This document shows, one piece after another, positions 22,374 through 34,600 of a stretch of 64,000 nucleotides of DNA. Under the pieces are notes generated by a model that worked only from the letters and a program-made list of their open reading frames with translations, did no database searches and had not been told where the DNA came from. The DNA lies in assembly GCA_010093685.1 (NCBI GenBank), contig MU006244.1:124001-188000 (forward strand). Reading direction: 5' to 3'. Position 1 is the stretch's first letter. Every line of letters starts with the position of its first letter. The stretch is from Ophiobolus disseminans (taxonomy: Eukaryota > Ascomycota > Dothideomycetes > Pleosporales > Phaeosphaeriaceae). Made by a program: the position numbers and the translations under genes.

Positions 22374-23436
22374 AGGTATCGAGCGTGGTGTATGTACTCG
22401 GAAGTGTGGTGTGTATCTTGAGAATAGTGTCGTATATTGAAAGTCAGTGTAGTGGCGAGTGGTGACGATAGAAATTTTTCGACTGAGGCAAACGAATTGT
22501 CTTATATGCTCAAAGACAATTGCACCAGTGACGCCAGCTCTGAAAAAAGTTGTTCCGCAAGCAAGTCGAGCCTTCTTTCGCGTGTATCACAAGCACAGTC
22601 ATCAAAGGGAGTTTTAGGGTCCGGCAGTCTCGGCGAGCAAATAAGCGTCGTTTGAATGGCCGACTATGTCGAAAGAATTTCCTTTCCGGGACGTGCATGG
22701 CCGCGTGCTACGAGGATTTTGAGGCGGCTGTGTTGTCTTGTTGTCATTCAGCTGTGTCTACGAGAATAAGTCGGGTGGGTCGCGCCAAGGAGCTCCCGCA
22801 TGAGAGCAGCATGGCGAAAACGTGTGTCAAAAACATCGCAAGAAAGTGTTGCCAGAGCACTCACAGTATTAGAAACGCGCTGCGATTCATTTGAGCCTAT
22901 CTTGGGGTTCTCGTGCGCGATGTGTATGTGCTGCGATATCGTGAAGCTGTCCCGGGATCAGGTCGGCTTTCCGGCTGATCCTCGTGCGGCATCTCGGTCA
23001 GCCACTGTTCGCCGTTCGGATCCACATTCCTTCATACGGCTGAACCACGACATTCAGTCAACGTCGCATGCACTCGTAAAGACGTAGTTGCATCTCTTCG
23101 CATATGCTGCCTTGCTTTTCGACATTTTCAATGAAGCCAATGCTCTCTTGGTAATACGGGTGGTGTGAGTTGCGCATAATCACAGTGCTTACGTGCACAA
23201 ACCTCTTGCTGATGTGGCTGCGCGGCGCTGCACTGCAGTAATATCTCCACGGATGTATCGCTTGCATTGGTAGGATTGATTTGTTGGCTTGTGGTCTGAT
23301 ATATACATGTCTCCAGTCAGGACTGCAGGTGTTTTCTCCTCAGCTTGGTATTACTACTCTCAGCGACCGGTCCTGCGTTCGGGGCTGATAAACATGTCTT
23401 CCGGTCACTGGCGAAACCGAGTATTTAGAGTCAGCT
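22374..23436. promoter_or_regulatory. Alternative oxidase upstream region
   Basis: It contains a TATA-like CTTATATGC (plus) at 22501-22509, about 130 bp upstream of the start. A dyad at 22955-22981 has arms GGATCAG and CTGATCC enclosing CGG-N4-CCG. The rest to 23436 is the 3' flank of the acylphosphatase gene. No gene is supported here. Confidence 0.4.
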
Positions 23437-23862
23437 TTACTGAACGTTGAAACCGCTCTCGCCCGATTTTGTCGAGATCTCCGAGTGTTCGACACCAGAG
23501 ACAGACGCAGCTGAAGGACCCTTGTTCAAGTGCTGGACGAACTGTTTGATGGCATCATCGCTGCCTTGTGCTTCGCCCTGAACCTGGACGGTGTCAACAC
23601 CTTGACTGGGAGGACATGTGGAGGTACTGACAGTGCCATCTGAGACGTTTGTAACAAAGCCAGTGAGGCCGATGCTTTTCGCTTGCTTCTGGGTGAAGGA
23701 CCTGCATATTATGTCAGCCACGGCACCATGTTCGAGAGCCGTCGGACCAAGGCGGACCTGAAGTTCACACCCTGGACCTCTCCATCGACTTTGTATGAGA
23801 TCTAATTATATCAGCCCTGCTATGATGCCCATGTCAAGGTGACGCACTCGCTTGCTGGACAT
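23437..23862 (-). CDS. Acylphosphatase
   Basis: Exons 23862-23848 (five codons), 23801-23758 and 23701-23437 give 107 aa. Acylphosphatases hydrolyse carboxyl-phosphate bonds such as 1,3-bisphosphoglycerate. The signature ISYKVDGEVQGVNFRSFTQKQAKSIGLTGFVTNVSDGTV contains the catalytic Arg of VQGVNFR and the catalytic Asn of GFVTNVSDG. The Arg codon is split by intron 2 (AG|G), so correct splicing is needed for activity. The family usually has about 95-100 residues; the extra is a Ser-rich C-terminal tail. No targeting signal; cytosolic. Confidence 0.92.
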
Positions 23863-24482
23863 CCTGGCTGTGAGAGAGAGAATTCGCTTCATTCACGTTC
23901 CATGAGCACGCCCGAGTTCGGTTCTGGTGGGAGGATGTAGCCAGCTTGGACACCCGAGCATGTATGAAGTGGAAAGTGCCTCCACGGTAGAGCAACGACG
24001 TCATTGTTATGGAAGGTACGCGCTGAAACGGGAAGTAACGACCCCTGCATCTTGCCATTGCGGAATGCGGGGCTCAGGGTGATGGCGCTCCCGTCACACT
24101 ACCAGCGCCCGCAGATGGGTGCAACACTATATATCATCACCTTTACCTCTTTTCCAGCATGTGCATTGCTGCCATGGCGGTCGGCGATGGCGATCGGTGG
24201 ACGGGCGGAAGATGACGCTAGTGCTCGCGTTGTTTTGCGCATACAATTTCGCGTCCTCGGATCGCTCCTGAAACCTAATCAAACCCCTTTCGCCCTCCCA
24301 CCACAGCAACAACCGCTTATCACACTTCACTAATGAGCCTCCCCCTCCACAAACACCGCTGGTCCAAGCCGTCTGCAGCCCTTCTCCATGCCTGCAGAAG
24401 TAAATACCATTCCTTGACCTTCAATACCTTATCACACCCGCAGCCGCCACCGACCTCCGCTCCTCGCTTATCATCCATCAAA
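23863..24482. other. Divergent promoter region
   Basis: It separates the acylphosphatase start from the plus-strand gene at 24483. A TATATAT run lies near 24128. The last 150 bp are an open in-frame extension with an ATG at 24333. Confidence 0.4.
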
Positions 24483-25958
24483 ATGGACACGACACCCTCA
24501 CCCACTCTCGAGCGCGCTGGTTCGCCTGAGCCATGGGCGGTCCCCTCCCTTGCGCTGGGTGCAGTCCCGCTGCTGGATCGCTCTGTATCGACCGCGTCGT
24601 CGGTGTCGTCGGTCTCGGGGCGGTCTGCGAGCTCCAGGCTGTCCGATGGCGGCCGGAGGCGGGGATACATGCGCCCGGAAGGCACGCAGTTCTCCCAGTC
24701 GGCCAAGAACCGCGAAAGCGTTCAGAACCTGGGCACCATCGCCCATCTGCAGTACTACTTTGCCCGCACCGGCCTGCTGGATACGGCGACTGGACGCGTC
24801 GCGAAGTCGCGTAAATCCGGGTCGCGTTCCCCCAGTGGGAACGAGCCACCGCTGTCCCCCATGGAGGGCGACATGTCGGCGCTCTCACTAGCATCGCCCG
24901 ACGGCATCATGGACAGCTCAGGCTACTTTGTCGAGTCGCCCCTCGACGAGACCGCCTCTCCCACCTGGGATATTGACGAGCCCATGATGCTCCCGCCCAC
25001 CGTCAGCACCTACAAGAACAACCCCGTCTACCTTCCCCCACCGCCCGACATGACCGTCCTCCGCCGGGAACTGCGCGAGTCGCTCGAGGAGGCTATGAAG
25101 CATCTACGCGAGCTGGAGAAAGGCTTTGGGGCCAATCAGGCAGTTGATGCCGACCAGTCTGCCTGGTTCGAGATCCAGGGCCTGAACTTGCTGGATGTCA
25201 CCACGCTAGCCATCAAAGCTGCGAAGAGCTACTACACGGCTCACGAAGAGCCGCAACGATTGTATGCTCTCAAGTCAGAACGACAGATCCGCAAGGAGCT
25301 TTATGAAGTATTGGAAGTGCTGAAACGCCTCGCCATACGCAACTTCGCCAACGGAGTGCAGCCATACGAGACGATACAGATCAAGCAGTGGTGCGTGGAC
25401 ATTGGCAAGCTGCTTGACACAGAGGAACAGAAAGAGCGGGTGGAACATCAGGAGCGGGAAACCTGGTCATGGCGTGAAGGCGACTGGGCAGGGAAAGAAC
25501 GCGAAAGAGAGCTCTTGTTCCTCAAGTCGTTCGACAGCAGCCCCTCCGCACTGCCCGAGTGGAACGAGCCCAAAGCCGGGGAGCTTCCCACAGAATTCCT
25601 GCTAGCCCTCCAGAATGGCCTACGGCTTGTACACCTCCACAACGCCCTCGTCCGAAAATCACGACGGCATTTCGAAGAGATTAAACAATTTCACACCGAT
25701 ACCGCGAAACCATATCGATGCGCAGATAACTTGCGGTTTTGGGTCAAAGCAGCTGAGCTGCGCTGGGACATCAAGCTGGACGTTGATGTCATGGGCGTCG
25801 TGCAAGGCAAAGACGACGTTGCGTGGAAGAAGCTCGACACCGCCCTTCTCAAATGGTGTCAAGGCGTGCGTGAGGAGATCACGTCCGAGTGGACGAAAGC
25901 GAAGAACCAGGCCCGGACGCCAACACTTCAGATCGACCCCAACTTCGAGGCCGCATGA
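24483..25958 (+). CDS. Conserved ascomycete protein of unknown function
   Basis: This single exon gives 491 aa from the ATG at 24483. An in-frame ATG at 24333 would add 50 residues, but the sequence there is leader-like and the ATG at 24483 (AAAATGG) has the stronger context. Residues 1-75 are Ser-rich and probably disordered; SAKNRESVQNLGTIAHLQYYFARTGLLDTATGR then begins a conserved region. Residues 190-490 are mostly helical: VLRRELRESLEEAMKHLRELEKGFG, GLNLLDVTTLAIKAAKSYYTAHE, QIRKELYEVLEVLKRLAIRNFANGV, and KPYRCADNLRFWVKAAELRWDIKLDVDVMGVV. I recall homologues across filamentous ascomycetes without an assigned function, and I see no catalytic motif, signal peptide or membrane segment. Confidence 0.8.
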   Translation: MDTTPSPTLERAGSPEPWAVPSLALGAVPLLDRSVSTASSVSSVSGRSASSRLSDGGRRRGYMRPEGTQFSQSAKNRESVQNLGTIAHLQYYFARTGLLDTATGRVAKSRKSGSRSPSGNEPPLSPMEGDMSALSLASPDGIMDSSGYFVESPLDETASPTWDIDEPMMLPPTVSTYKNNPVYLPPPPDMTVLRRELRESLEEAMKHLRELEKGFGANQAVDADQSAWFEIQGLNLLDVTTLAIKAAKSYYTAHEEPQRLYALKSERQIRKELYEVLEVLKRLAIRNFANGVQPYETIQIKQWCVDIGKLLDTEEQKERVEHQERETWSWREGDWAGKERERELLFLKSFDSSPSALPEWNEPKAGELPTEFLLALQNGLRLVHLHNALVRKSRRHFEEIKQFHTDTAKPYRCADNLRFWVKAAELRWDIKLDVDVMGVVQGKDDVAWKKLDTALLKWCQGVREEITSEWTKAKNQARTPTLQIDPNFEAA

Positions 25959-26629
25959 GCAAACCCATAACATTCCGGATGAACCACATCGGATCTCCAT
26001 CCCATCTCATTCGTTGTCTTATATTTTCCACATATCACCACTTATAATTTGTACGACGCATCCGATCAGACATGGCCAACCACACATCACCACTCAACCT
26101 ATCATTTCATTTTTATCACACCATCATACATAGAAGAAGGGCGTTGGCCCTGTTAGCGATTACCGCATGGAAGGGGCATGGCTGGCTATCCTCGAGGGCT
26201 TGGTGAGCTTCTTGATCATCGGATAAGTGTTTTCGTTTCTGTCCCTGTCTCTCGTCGCCGATGTCAAGGACCAGTTTGCTTAACAGCCTCCCTCTTGGCA
26301 ACTGATCTTCCATACCAGCATTTGATTTTCTTCCAAAGCGTCTCTCAGAGGCAAACGATACCCCCTTTGCGCAGCAGAATGTTGCTGCTAAATAGCATTA
26401 ATCACTCCACTTGAGCATGAGCGAAACCCGAGTCCTGGATAGCTAGAGTGGCTCTCTTGTGTACGATACAGTTGGATCAGCATAGTCGGCCAAATTGCAT
26501 GAATGCTACAGCCATGCGTATTGGGCATGGCTCAATGAACAATTATCATTACAACTCTTCTTTCTTTGTACATGTGTACTCTCTGCCCATGCTATGTACA
26601 ACAATCAGTACCCGTTTGCGACACCACTC
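25959..26629. other. Convergent 3' flanks
   Basis: Two genes face each other here, so the stretch holds two 3' untranslated regions and terminators. It is AT-richer than its flanks. No gene is seen. Confidence 0.45.
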
Positions 26630-28614
26630 TCATATCGAGAAGTTCGTCATCCCAGACGGCGTATCCCACAACGCATCCCACGAAAAGTCAAATGCGTTCG
26701 GATCCAGTATATCCGACAACAGAAAATTAGCATCGTCAAAGCCAGGTAAACTCGGTACCTCATTCGTACTCCCGTTGACACCCGCAGCCCCATTCGCAAC
26801 CACGCTCGTCACCTCCGTCTCACTCGGCTGCGGCACTTCCCTTGCATTCAACGCCGCAATCCTGCTCACAGGCTCGGCACACCGTTCCAACGCATAAATC
26901 GCAATATCCCACTCATAACTATCCCTCGCATGCTGCATATGCGCCACCACGCGCTGCAGTCGCGACACAGCCGTGTTCCGCACATCGGGGTCCTGCGTCT
27001 CGACTGTGCACCGCAAGCTCACGGTGATGGCGTGCACGAGCACTTGCGTCGCGTACGGCAGCCAGAAGTCGTGGAATTGGCTTTCACCTAGGCTGAGAAT
27101 GTAGTCGAGCACGGCGGACGATGCGCTGCGTAATTGCTCCATGCGTGCGCGGCCCAGCGCGCTGTCGCCGTCGAGAATGGCGCTGCGGAAGGTGATGCGT
27201 GCGAGCATCAGGCGGATGGAGAGGAAGCAGAGCCAGAGCATGCTTGAGCCCGAGCGATTGGGCAGGGGCAGCCAGTCTGGGAGTTGGGTTTCGAGGTCGT
27301 TGAGATCGCGTTTGAAGCGCTCGATTTCGCGCGAGAGGTGGTCGCGGTCCGGATTGATGTGGTACACCAGCGGCAAGATGTCGCCGAGGAGCTCGGTCAG
27401 GGTGCAGAGGTGGACGAAGCATGTTGTTGCGTGTTTCTGCTGCGGAGAGGATTTGGGGCTTATGAGTGATGCGACGGTGGGGCGCGGGACGTCGTAGTAC
27501 CCGCGAGAGATGTAGGGGGGAGCGCCGTATGCGATGCTGGACCAGTGGTCGGTTACGAGGCAGCACCACCACGCGCGTATCCTGACGGACTTTTCGTTCT
27601 CGGTGATGTTCCATTTTGAGGGGTCGCGGTGCAGGCCGAAGGTCTGGGCTAGAGATACCGTGCGGCCACATAGTGTGATGTTTCCAACAATTGATACAGA
27701 TGGTCGGCCTATTTGATCCAGCACTGCGGCTTGTATGGTCGACATCCCCGGGCTCAGAAAATCCTCCAAGATTGCGGATATAGCCTTGTTCCATAGATAA
27801 TACGAGTCTGGTCTTGGGTGGAGCTTGAGAGTGTCTGATCTACTCCATAGTGGCGAACCTAGTGCATAGATAACGCACATGAGGTTATTGGGCACCTTTG
27901 CAAATTGACCGGAACGGAGCAACTGGCACGTCTCGTCGTCGAGTATGGGGAAATGGTAATGTACGTGAGTGAAGTAGAGTTCGATGACCTCGCGCTTGAA
28001 AGGTCCCATGATCTGCTCGACAATCTCGAGTTGCTCTCTTCCACACCCGCTGTTTGGGGGCAGGCCTGTGCGAAATCTGGGCACCGATAGGTACACAACT
28101 GGATCGTTCACGTCGTGCCGCAGGGTCTGATATTTTGAGGGTTCTGACTCCTCGTTCTCAGGATGGCGATGCTGTGAGATGTGTCGGTTGAATATGTCTA
28201 CATCCTCAGCTAGGTGTGGCGCTAGCATTATTGATGCGGAAGGATTGTTGGAAGACTTGTGCAGTATCGGTGCTGAGCGAGGTCGCAATGATGCTTCATC
28301 GGGTTCACTATGTCGCCGTCTCTTGGACGGTCTCCTCTCTCCGCCGTCTTCTGTAGGAGAGTTGTTGGTGGTAGTGCTTTCGATGTACTGGCATTTGAGA
28401 CGTCTTTCTCGACCTGCGAACGTTAGGATATGGAGGCAATATCTGTCTCACGCATGACACGAATATACAGTTTCTTACATGAAAGGCATGGTTCTCCGGG
28501 AATATCTATGTGACAACGGATTTTGCGCGAGCGACATCGTGTGCAGGCAGGAACCTTATGACTCCTGTATGGCCGTGTCTGAAGAGCCGCGGCGCTAGCC
28601 ATCAATCTGGGCAA
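26630..28614 (-). CDS. Zn2Cys6 transcription factor with fungal-specific TF domain
   Basis: Exons 28614-28479 and 28413-26630 give 639 aa. The zinc cluster is C24-x2-C-x6-C-x8-C-x2-C-x6-C53 (ACTRCRSRKIRCHIDIPGEPCLSC, then RERRLKC); the single intron falls inside the fifth Cys codon, as is common in this family. A basic run, RRPSKRRRHSE, follows. The middle-homology domain covers roughly 170-460: VIELYFTHVHYHFPILDDETC, VSIVGNITLCGRTVSLAQTFGLHRDPSKWNITENEKSVRIRAWWCCLVTDHWSSIAYG. The acidic, aromatic C-terminus (GFDDANFLLSDILDPNAFDFSWDALWD) looks like an activation region. Target genes are unknown. It is divergent from the NADH dehydrogenase gene with 925 bp between, so a regulatory link is possible but unproven. 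A second ATG in frame lies four codons in. Confidence 0.92.
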
Positions 28615-29539
28615 ACTGGCTAGGCCAAAAAAGCTATCCAGTGATGCGGAAATTGGTTGTACTTTTTGCGATGTCTAAGATGGGATTGGGTGCAGATGGG
28701 GATCAGGTCTGCAGAAGTTGACTGGCTTGACGGTGCCTCGGCTCGGATTACCCCACTAGCCTCTCTCACCTTCCTTTGCAAACGGCAAGCAAGCATCACG
28801 ACATAGCATCGCATCCCAATCTTAGAAAGCATGACGAGGAAAGAATGGCACGTTATGGCGAGCAAATGAAAACCGACTAGAGTGCTGCGATTAGGAATTC
28901 TAATGATACTTGCAAAGGCTTACGCGACGACTGCCCACCGGGCATTTTTGCTGCTTCCTAGTTCCGCAACTCTTTCCATCCACTCCAAGACTCTCAAATG
29001 CTTTCCGCCTCAAGGACTGTCCAAACATATGGATACCAATTGTCAAGCAAGATCCTGTTTTATTTTCTATACGCTTTACTGCTTTTAGGACACCCTTTCT
29101 TAGAGCCCCATGCGTCCATAGCCCACTAAACCCAGTCTCATACTCCTTGCTTTTGTGTAAGTAGACAAATGCTCCGGAATTCCTCGCAAACGTGAACCAC
29201 GTGCCAATATCTTTGTGACAGTCATCTCGAGCGCTGCAGGCTCACCGGCCGGAATAAACCGGGAGAAACACGTAAGAATCGACCCCTACCACGACTTCCA
29301 CGAGCGGAATTCCACATGCTCACCTGCACAAAGACCCGATAACTACAGCGCGGTGATGAGCATTGCTCAAACCGAGGCATGTGCAAGGCTGCGTCGGCGC
29401 TTTATCGGCGCGTCAAAATTATCACACTTGTACGTCATCTTCGAGGTTTCCGCAAGCACCCGTAAATAGCGTAAATAAAAACAATGGAAACGGATAACAT
29501 TTTTGAGGAAGAGTTCAAAAAGCTTGAAAGGGTTTATGA
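28615..29539. promoter_or_regulatory. Divergent promoter region, Zn2Cys6 factor / NADH dehydrogenase
   Basis: Both flanking genes read outward from this stretch. I see no TATA box that is clearly placed and no coding frame above 84 codons. Confidence 0.45.
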
Positions 29540-31319
29540 ATGATGTTGGCTCCTAGTAGAATATCGATGCTGCCGTCGGGCGTGAGAGAGGTGCTGGGGA
29601 GATCGAGGACACTTTTGATGGGCAGAAGAGGTGGGAGTGCGGTAGTAGGGGGACTGCAACGACGGGGTATTTCGATTAGGCAGTTAGATGATGGAAGAGA
29701 TGGTATGTAGCATTCGATAGAGACAGCGGTCTTTACAATAGTCTTTCAATTTCTAACTAACCGCTCCACAGGCCGCGAACGAGTCGTCATTCTTGGGTCA
29801 GGCTGGGCAGGCTTCACCGTCGCGCGCTCCCTCGACCCCAAAAAGTTCCAAGCTGTCGTCGTCTCTCCCCGGTCGTACTTTGCCTTCACGCCCCTCTTAG
29901 CCAGTACCGCAGTTGGAACCCTGGAATTTCGAACGGCCCTTGAACCCGTGCGCTCGCGACGTACCAAGGTGGACTTCTTCCAGGGCTGGGCCGACGACGT
30001 GGACTTCAAGAACAAAACAATCACGATCGAGGAAGCAGTCGACGATCCAACTCAAGGATTGGCACTAACCACGGATCGCCATGCGGGCGAAAGTAAAGAG
30101 CAAAGAGAAGCAGAGAAGAAGAAAGAAGTGGCGAAAGGACGAATGTTCGACTTGACGTACGACAAACTAGTCGTAACTGTAGGGTCCTACAGTCAAACCT
30201 TCAGCACCCCAGGCGTAAAAGAAAACGCCCTCTTCCTAAAAGACATCGGCGACGCCCGCAAAATCCGCAACCGCCTCCTCGCATGTTTCGAAGGCGCCGC
30301 CCTCCCCACCACATCCGACGAAATGCGGCGTCAACTCCTCAACTTCGCCGTCGTCGGCGGCGGACCAACCGGCATCGAATTCAGCGCTGAACTGCACGAC
30401 TTGATCAACGAGGACCTGGCGAAGATATACCCGGAGTTGATCCAGTACCACAAGATCACGGTCTACGACGTCGCGGAAAAAGTCCTCCCGATGTTTGACG
30501 AGAAGCTCGCGGGCTATGCGATGAAGAAGTTCAAGCGCCAGGGTATCGACATCAAAACAAGTCATCATGTTGAGTCTCTTCGTCCCGGTGCGCCAGTGGA
30601 GCGCCAGGCCTCGGACGACATTGACGACTACCGCATCTTCACGCTCAAAGTCAAAGAAGAAGGAGAAATCGGCGTGGGCATGTGTGTATGGAGTACGTCC
30701 CATTTCCCCCCTTATCCAACACCAATAGATGAAATTAACAACCTCACCAGGCACAGGATTGATGCAAAACCCCTTCGTCGCCCACGCGCTCGATCACGTG
30801 CGCGAAGCCCCATCGAACCTGCGCCTCCTCGACCCCGCTGCTAAGCTTGACATTGAGTCGAAGTGGAAGTTGAAGAAAGATACAAAGTCTGGATCGCTCA
30901 TCACAGATGATCGGCTACGCGTGAAACTCGTTCCACAATCCTCCTCCTCCCCCAACTCAGCCGAAGCAATCCACCCCTCCGTCTTCGCCCTCGGCGACTG
31001 CGGCATCATAGAATCCACATCCTACCCCGCAACCGCACAAGTCGCATCCCAAAAAGCTGCCTGGCTAGCCAAGCACTTGAACAACCAATCCCTCGAGGCG
31101 CACGGCTTCACATACAAGGACTTGGGCACGCTGGCTTATTTGGGAAATATGGATGCGTTATTCCAAGGCGGGAAAGGGGGAAGGTTGCAGGGCTGGTTGG
31201 CGTGGATTGTTTGGCGGGGCGCGTATGTTACGAGGACGGTGAGTTGGCGGAATAAGATTCTTGTGCCGGTTTATTGGGTTGTGAATTGGGTGTTTGGGAG
31301 GGATATAAGTCGGTTTTGA
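29540..31319 (+). CDS. Alternative (type II) NADH:ubiquinone dehydrogenase, mitochondrial
   Basis: Exons 29540-29702, 29772-30692 and 30751-31319 give 550 aa. The enzyme passes electrons from NADH to ubiquinone through FAD without pumping protons. The first exon, found by following the frame back from the intron, encodes a basic presequence (VREVLGRSRTLLMGRRGG, then LQRRGISIRQLDDG). It opens onto the FAD site RVVILGSGWAGF (G63-x-G-x-x-G68); the NAD site is FAVVGGGPTGIEFSAEL (248-255). HPSVFALGDCGIIESTSYPATAQVASQKAAWLAKHLN is the conserved AxQxAxQxG-type region, and the C-terminal amphipathic membrane segment ends WVFGRDISRF. I see no EF-hand in the central charged insertion, so calcium control is unlikely. 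Matrix (NDI) or outer-face (NDE) orientation cannot be told. Several in-frame ATGs exist (29540, 29543, 29567, 29618). Confidence 0.92.
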
Positions 31320-31650
31320 AGCGGAGACGGGGAGGTTTTATGGGTGTATTAAAGTTCAAGGGATAGCGACACGTTGATTTGATTTGCAAAAGTCGGATAC
31401 GATGTAACTGCGAGGCTTGAAGATGTGATGTGGAGATTTACTTTATTGATTCATACGCCTTGATACATAAAGCTACGACCAGCCCGAACAATGCAAGAGA
31501 TAAAACAAGTTGAGGGGGTATCAGTATCATCCAGGACCTCCTGCGCCGAACCAGTAAAATGCACAAACATAACCAACTTGACGTCAACCCCCACAATCCA
31601 CGCCCGAAAAACAACATCCATGAATCAAACCCAAGTGTAGGCACATATCT
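31320..31650. other. Convergent 3' flanks, NADH dehydrogenase and frq
   Basis: About 330 bp between two stop codons facing each other. No gene is seen. Confidence 0.45.
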
Positions 31651-34600
31651 TCACTCCCTCGTCTTCCTACTCTTAACAGCCTTCTTCGTCGCAACCGAAT
31701 CACTCGTTCTCGACCTCTTCAACACCGCCCTCGCATCCGCACTCCCACTGGTCGAACTCAGCCTCTTCGCCCTCGCGCCCAACATACCATCAGCAGGCGT
31801 ATTAAACCCGCTCCCGCCGCCCGCCGTTGCCGCCGAGCTACCGGCAACAATCTCCTCCGCCAAGCGCTCCGCAATCGCAGCATCATACTCGCGTTCCTGG
31901 TTACGCACCATATGCGGATCGAGTTCGCGCGCGGTAGCCAGCAGGTCCACGCTGCCGTCGTCGCTGTCATCGAAGTCGTCCGAGTCGTCTGCGGCGTCGG
32001 AGTCTGAGCCGGCCAGTTGGTGGTCGGGGATGGGCGAGACGTTGAGGAGTTGGAGGGCGGTTCCGGGGCCATTGCCGGTGGAGGAGTCGCCTGAAGAGGA
32101 TATGTCTGAGGAGGCCTCGGAGTCGAGATCGGAGTCGACGTCGCCCGAGGATGTGGAGTCGAAGGGGAGGAAGGAGGCTGGTGGGAGTGAAGAGGTGGGG
32201 AGCGATTTGTGCGAGGTGGATATTATTTCTTGTTTGATGACGCGTTGTGGCTTTGCGGGATATTTTGATACGAGGTCTGGTGTAGACCGCTCGCCGAGGG
32301 CGTCGAGGATCTTTTTGGGTAGAAGGCAAGATCGGCGACGACCAGCTAGCCTAGACGGTGCAGTCTGCGTCTGCGAACGGCGTACACGGATGGAGAAGTT
32401 GTCGTCTGGCTGTACGCCACCCAAGCCAGAGGCTTCAAAGTCTGCAATTTCTGCAGGACTGTTGTTTCCAAAGTCGTCCATTAGTGCTGCAGGCGAGAAG
32501 AAGCCCGGAGATTCGTCGCTGGGGGTTGTGCGGGAACCACTATTTGAGTCGGTCTCCATAGGTGACAGATCCATAGGACCTCTTGGTTCGCCGAGATCAG
32601 AACCGAGTCGCGAGGATACATGAGAGTGCGCTTTGGCTCCAATGGGAAAACTAGTCGCAGAGTTGTAGGCACCGAGTGCAGTAGCAGAGGAACCGAGACG
32701 GTCGCCGCTGAGGTCAGTGCAGAATCTGGCCTTGGTGTAGAATATCATTGGACCATGCTCTTGCTTTCTCTTCGTGGGCGAGCCACTATGTATAGCAGAA
32801 TTGCCCGGGCCTGAAGAGTTTCCGGGATGCTGCGGGAGTAAAAATGATGTTTCAGATGATTCATTCTCGAAGGCATAACCTTCGTCCTCCTCTTCAGACA
32901 TTTTCCGGAAAAACATTGGGGTATACGTGAATCTGTTCAATTCTTTCTCCCGTTGGGCTCGGGCAAGCTTCAGTGCTCTTTGCTCCGGAGTAATCTTAGT
33001 TGCTTCATTTCCTGCACTCACATCTGCCTCAGAGCGCTTCAGAGGAGACCCGTGCTCATTGGGTGAGTTGCTGCTGTCGAGATCGGACGAACTGTCATTG
33101 CTCTGTCGTGTAACATCTAGACCACCACTCCAGCGAACCTTGCGGCCATCACTTGACAACTCCAGATGACCACTATAATCGGTCAATGCATCCTTGACGA
33201 ACTCAGGAGTAACATTCAGAGTGTGGAGTTGAGCCATGTTGATGAGAAGATTCAGATACAGCCAGCCATGCCCGTCTTCGGGCGCTTCGCCGGTAGCCAT
33301 ATTTGGTGGTGTGAATCCAAGATGCCTAAAGTAGTCCATGTTCTCAACGGGTACCTGTGCTCTGGAAGGGTCCAAATCTAGAGGCCGGGTAGGGCGCTGA
33401 TCAGGCGAAACCGATCCCCTGGAGTCTTGTCCACCAACGTGTAGGTTAGGCCGCAACTTTGGCAAGGCCTCTGGATGACCTGGGGCAAGTATTTTACCAC
33501 CTCGATTGGAGTGTATGCGAGCCACACGTAGCCCCTCAGGCCGGAAAGACCATCCAGTAGCTTCACGTTCCTCACGATCAGCCGTAGCCGCTGATTGGGC
33601 AACTTCCTCTTGCTGAACAGGGTGCGGATGGCTGCCGGGCACCGATCTCTTTCCCGCAAATATCTGTTCCAACCGCCGCACGACCAACTTCTTCTTCGCC
33701 TTGTCGGACAATGGCACACTGTTGTCCGAAAGCAAACCAGCGGGAATGTCATGCAAATAGGACTGTATGCTCTGCTGCTGCCGATTGTACGCCGATCTGC
33801 TCATTTTGCGGTTATCGTCGGCCTGATTGGAGGTTTGATTCGATTGAGCAGACGAGTTCTGGCCTGAAGCAGACATAGAAGCGTATCCGGATTCGGCGAA
33901 GCGAGATGTGGACGATGCAGTCTTCTGTTGCTCGAGTGCGGGCACTTGTGAGGAGATCCGAGGGTAGTCCGTAGCTGCGCCGTCATCGAGCCCGGCCGCG
34001 AACTTTCGGAGTGTTTCTTCCAGCTCTTTCTTTTTGTGGTCCGGCAAGCTATGAAATCTGACCTCGAAGAGTTTGTCGTCCTGAAGATGCGCATCGTGCA
34101 CTTTTTCAAACTTCTTGAGCTTCTGCTTGAGCTTCTTGTTCGCGATCGTCAGATCATCAATCACACTTCGATAGTCCTCAGCACTACTGGCATCGGGGCC
34201 AATGTTGGCCCCGCTAGGGCGATATGGCATCGCGGGACGCATGTAGGCGTAATGGGTGGATAGTCCCTCGGGTGGCGTCTCAGACGAAGAAGAATTGCGG
34301 AGGAAGAAGGGAGGTTCATCTGCCAGCCTCAGGTCAGCAGCGATAGCATACTACCTACTTGAACCTAGCACTCACTATCGGCAAAAGATGCACCACTCTG
34401 TTGGGCATTATTATTGGTAGTCTCAAACCATTTACCAGCGTCACTGCTCTCCCCAGAGCTGTACTTGTTCAACAGGAGCTTTGAGGATAGACTTGGTGGA
34501 TTGGCTTTGTCGCTGGCGGAGTATGTCGAGCTGGACGTCATGGACTGATGCTCGAGGCCGACTTGTGATGGTGCTGGTGGGCTGTGTCGCAACGACACTG

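Noticed and set aside
31559..32623. 354-codon open frame on the plus strand inside frq
   Set aside because: It is the antisense shadow of the Ser/Asp-rich C-terminus of FRQ. A qrf-like antisense RNA may exist, but this frame is not evidence for it.
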